The notes under the pieces were generated by a model that saw only the letters and a list, made by a program, of their open reading frames with translations, did not search any database and was not told the DNA's origin. A stretch of DNA of 64,000 bases, taken from assembly GCF_002127325.2 (NCBI RefSeq), contig NC_035435.2, positions 132,720,904-132,784,903 of the forward strand, in the 5' to 3' direction. Position numbers and translations under genes: made by a program. The stretch comes from Helianthus annuus. Taxonomy: Eukaryota; Streptophyta; Magnoliopsida; Asterales; Asteraceae. Shown here piece after piece: positions 62,259 to 64,000 of this stretch (its first letter is position 1; each line of letters starts with the position of its first letter).

Positions 62259-63401
62259 ATGTCGAAATTCACAAGGTTTGGTGCAAACGAACTTGACGCT
62301 AGGGCACGCTACGAGGTCCTACAAACAAGACCCGAAGAATACCCAAGGCGGGCATGTACTGATTTGCTAACCATGGTGAACCAACTGGACCGCTTCAACA
62401 ACATTGTGAGGGGTCCACTGCACGTCGCATTGACTGCCCGACTTCGGTCGGTCCACCAATGCACAATGGAGTTCTATAGCACCTTCATCTTCAACTCGAG
62501 GCGCGAACCATTTGATCATGAGGCGGTTGAATTTCGATGTGGAGGCACCACCTATAGAACCTCCATGGCGCAGTTTGGAGCCATCATTGGGCTATACAAT
62601 GATGAAGAAGCGGGAAATGAAGAGAATACAGGGGGGTTAAGAGACTTGGATGCAACCGAACGCCAAGCCGCATGGGCTCAAATAGGTGAAGGAATCTACA
62701 ACCCGAGCAGCACAAAGAGCACCAAACTGAGGGACCCGCTATACCGCTACATCCACAGGCTCCTCACGTACTCGCTGAACCAACGCCATGACAGTAGTGG
62801 CGTTGTTGGGTTGAAAGATTTGGTTGTCCTTCACTGCATCCACAACCAGAAGCCTCTCGATGTTCCTTACTTCCTACTGCGAAACATGCACTTGAACCGC
62901 CTTGCCTCTGCTCCTACACCAATCTTCTTCGGGGGATGGGTGTACCGTCTTTTCAAGCACTTCACGAATATCCCAAGGTCCTTCTAAAGGAGTCCATGGT
63001 CGGGACGGGTCGATTATCATATTTGCCGAGCCATGAACTTGCTTTATGAAGCGGAGGACGGGACGGTGAGCTTTCAGAGGACGCAAGGCTACGCATGGAA
63101 CCCGCAGGAGGCTCTAGTTCTTCATGCACCACCTCCACATTTCCAATACCCACCCCAAGGCGATCCGGGTCAATCCTCCTCTCAAGGAGGCGGTTTTCCT
63201 AATTTTCAAAGTTTACATGATCTTTTGCAGGAAAACCTTATGTGCACCAGGAACACCTACAACCTCGCCAACAACACATACCACCGGGTTGGAGCTATCG
63301 AGCGCAGCGTCAACGATATACAAGATGATATCGGTAGCATCCGGGAGTACATGGCGAGGCAAGGGGGTGGAGGTGATGGTAGTGATGAAGACATGGAGTA
63401 G
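62259..63401 (+). pseudogene. Athila third ORF (ATHILA ORF-1-like), copy 2, one stop
   Basis: ATG 62259 (MSKFTRFGANELDARARYE) to TAG 63399, same frame, broken only by TAA at 62985-62987 where copy 1 has AAA. It has a conserved first 245 residues (MAQFGAIIGLYNDEE; PLYRYIHRLL), then a Gly/Ser/Pro-rich linker, a short coil (VGAIERSVNDIQDDIG) and an acidic end (GSDEDME). Its position after pol fits the Athila extra ORF. No signal peptide or membrane segment is seen. The stops differ between the two copies, so an ancestor with a full frame is likely. Confidence 0.8.
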
Positions 63402-64000
63402 GAGGCTGGGAGGAACAAGGGGCTGGCTGGTGATGAGCCCACAGGTTTGATTGCCCTTCTTATCCATCAAACAATTCATGGCCTGCGTGCCAGTTGTCGA
63501 ACAATTTACTTTCCTTAACTACTTTTTTATCTTTATTTTGTTTTTATTTTATGTTTGGATAATGTTTGACAATGGTAAGTTAGGATGGTTTGTGCTTGGT
63601 TGGATGGTATTGAATGATTAAACAGGTGCAATGCGAAGGTTAGAATGCTAAACATTAGCACTTGCAGCCCTAGGATGAAGAAACCGGGAGAAAAACCTAT
63701 TTTTTTCTGGCTAACATACTGTCCACACGGGGACGTGTCCAGCCGACACGCCCCCGTGTCCATCTCCCAGATCTGCTGTTTGGCTACTGACCTGCAATTT
63801 TTTGCCCGACACGTGGCCGTGTTCACCCAACACGCCCCCGTGTTCACCTTCTGTAAGTTTTTCGTTACTGGCAGTTCACCACGGGGCCGTGTCCAATGGA
63901 CACGGGGCCGTGTCCAGACTGCCAGTAACACAAATCTTTGCTTTTTAACACACTTTTATACATTTTAATCAACCAAAAATATTGTTTTTGGACACATTGA
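63402..64000 (+). other. Athila copy 2 3' spacer, incomplete
   Basis: Non-coding. Palindrome pairs lie at about 63724-63761, 63810-63845 and 63880-63917. It ends at the TTGA that begins the first purine-tract motif of copy 1 (18678). The 3' LTR is off the window. Confidence 0.7.

Larger units (their letters stand above)
55057..64000 (+). mobile_element. Ty3/gypsy Athila-lineage retrotransposon (copy 2), cut by the window end
   Basis: Same family and order as copy 1 at 9851: LTR, tRNA-Asp primer site, leader, Gag-like/protease, pol, third ORF, 3' spacer. Pol is open. The 3' LTR and target duplication are beyond 64000 (5' flank pentamer GTAGG). Confidence 0.93.

Overview
This is plant nuclear DNA, an intergenic block made almost entirely of transposable elements. 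The evidence is Ty3/gypsy (Athila, Tekay), Ty1/copia, L1-type LINE, hAT and MULE sequences, priming sites for plant tRNAs, and AT-rich spacers with microsatellites. The mixture of families, and the GC-rich 'CACGGGGCCGTG' sequence, suggests an eudicot, most likely an Asteraceae species; that is recall and inference, not a search. I see no clear host housekeeping gene, tRNA, rRNA or CRISPR array.

Layout. 1-4087: pieces of Ty3 LTR and a decayed copia reverse transcriptase (minus strand). 4265-23201: a nested pair. The older copia-like element (4270-23196, target duplication AGAAC) kept a broken gag and lost pol. It was later split by an 11.8 kb Athila element (9851-21689, target duplication CTAAT). 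25.7-31 kb: an L1-type LINE with an intact 1141-codon ORF2. 32.7-39.5 kb: an LTR of one Ty3 family, then the gag, leader, primer site and 5' LTR of a minus-strand Tekay element. 43.7-45.6 kb: two non-autonomous hAT elements, each with an 8-bp target duplication. 49.0-51.6 kb: a MULE with an intron-containing transposase and a convergent GRF zinc-finger gene, cut at 51643 by a Tekay LTR. 55057 to the window end: a second, better preserved Athila element of the same family, whose 3' LTR lies outside the window.

How parts work together. The Athila family carries a Tyr-rich Gag-like/protease region, a full pol (RT, RNase H, integrase) and a third ORF after pol. The third ORF sits behind what looks like its own TATA-like box and a GT-AG intron. 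The copy at 57148-61472 needs only one base change in an A-run to be continuous, while the copy at 11934-16157 has many stops, mostly C-to-T or G-to-A.

Main observation. Six unrelated sequence families here each have their own short, GC-rich, near-perfect palindrome, repeated and placed just upstream of the TATA box in the LTR or LTR-like region. The words differ between families but the architecture is the same. In Athila the same word also lies in front of the third ORF, 15 bases from a TATA-like box. A second striking pattern is that the copia-like element has leader repeats that are the reverse complement of its U3 repeats, which could let the two ends of its RNA pair.
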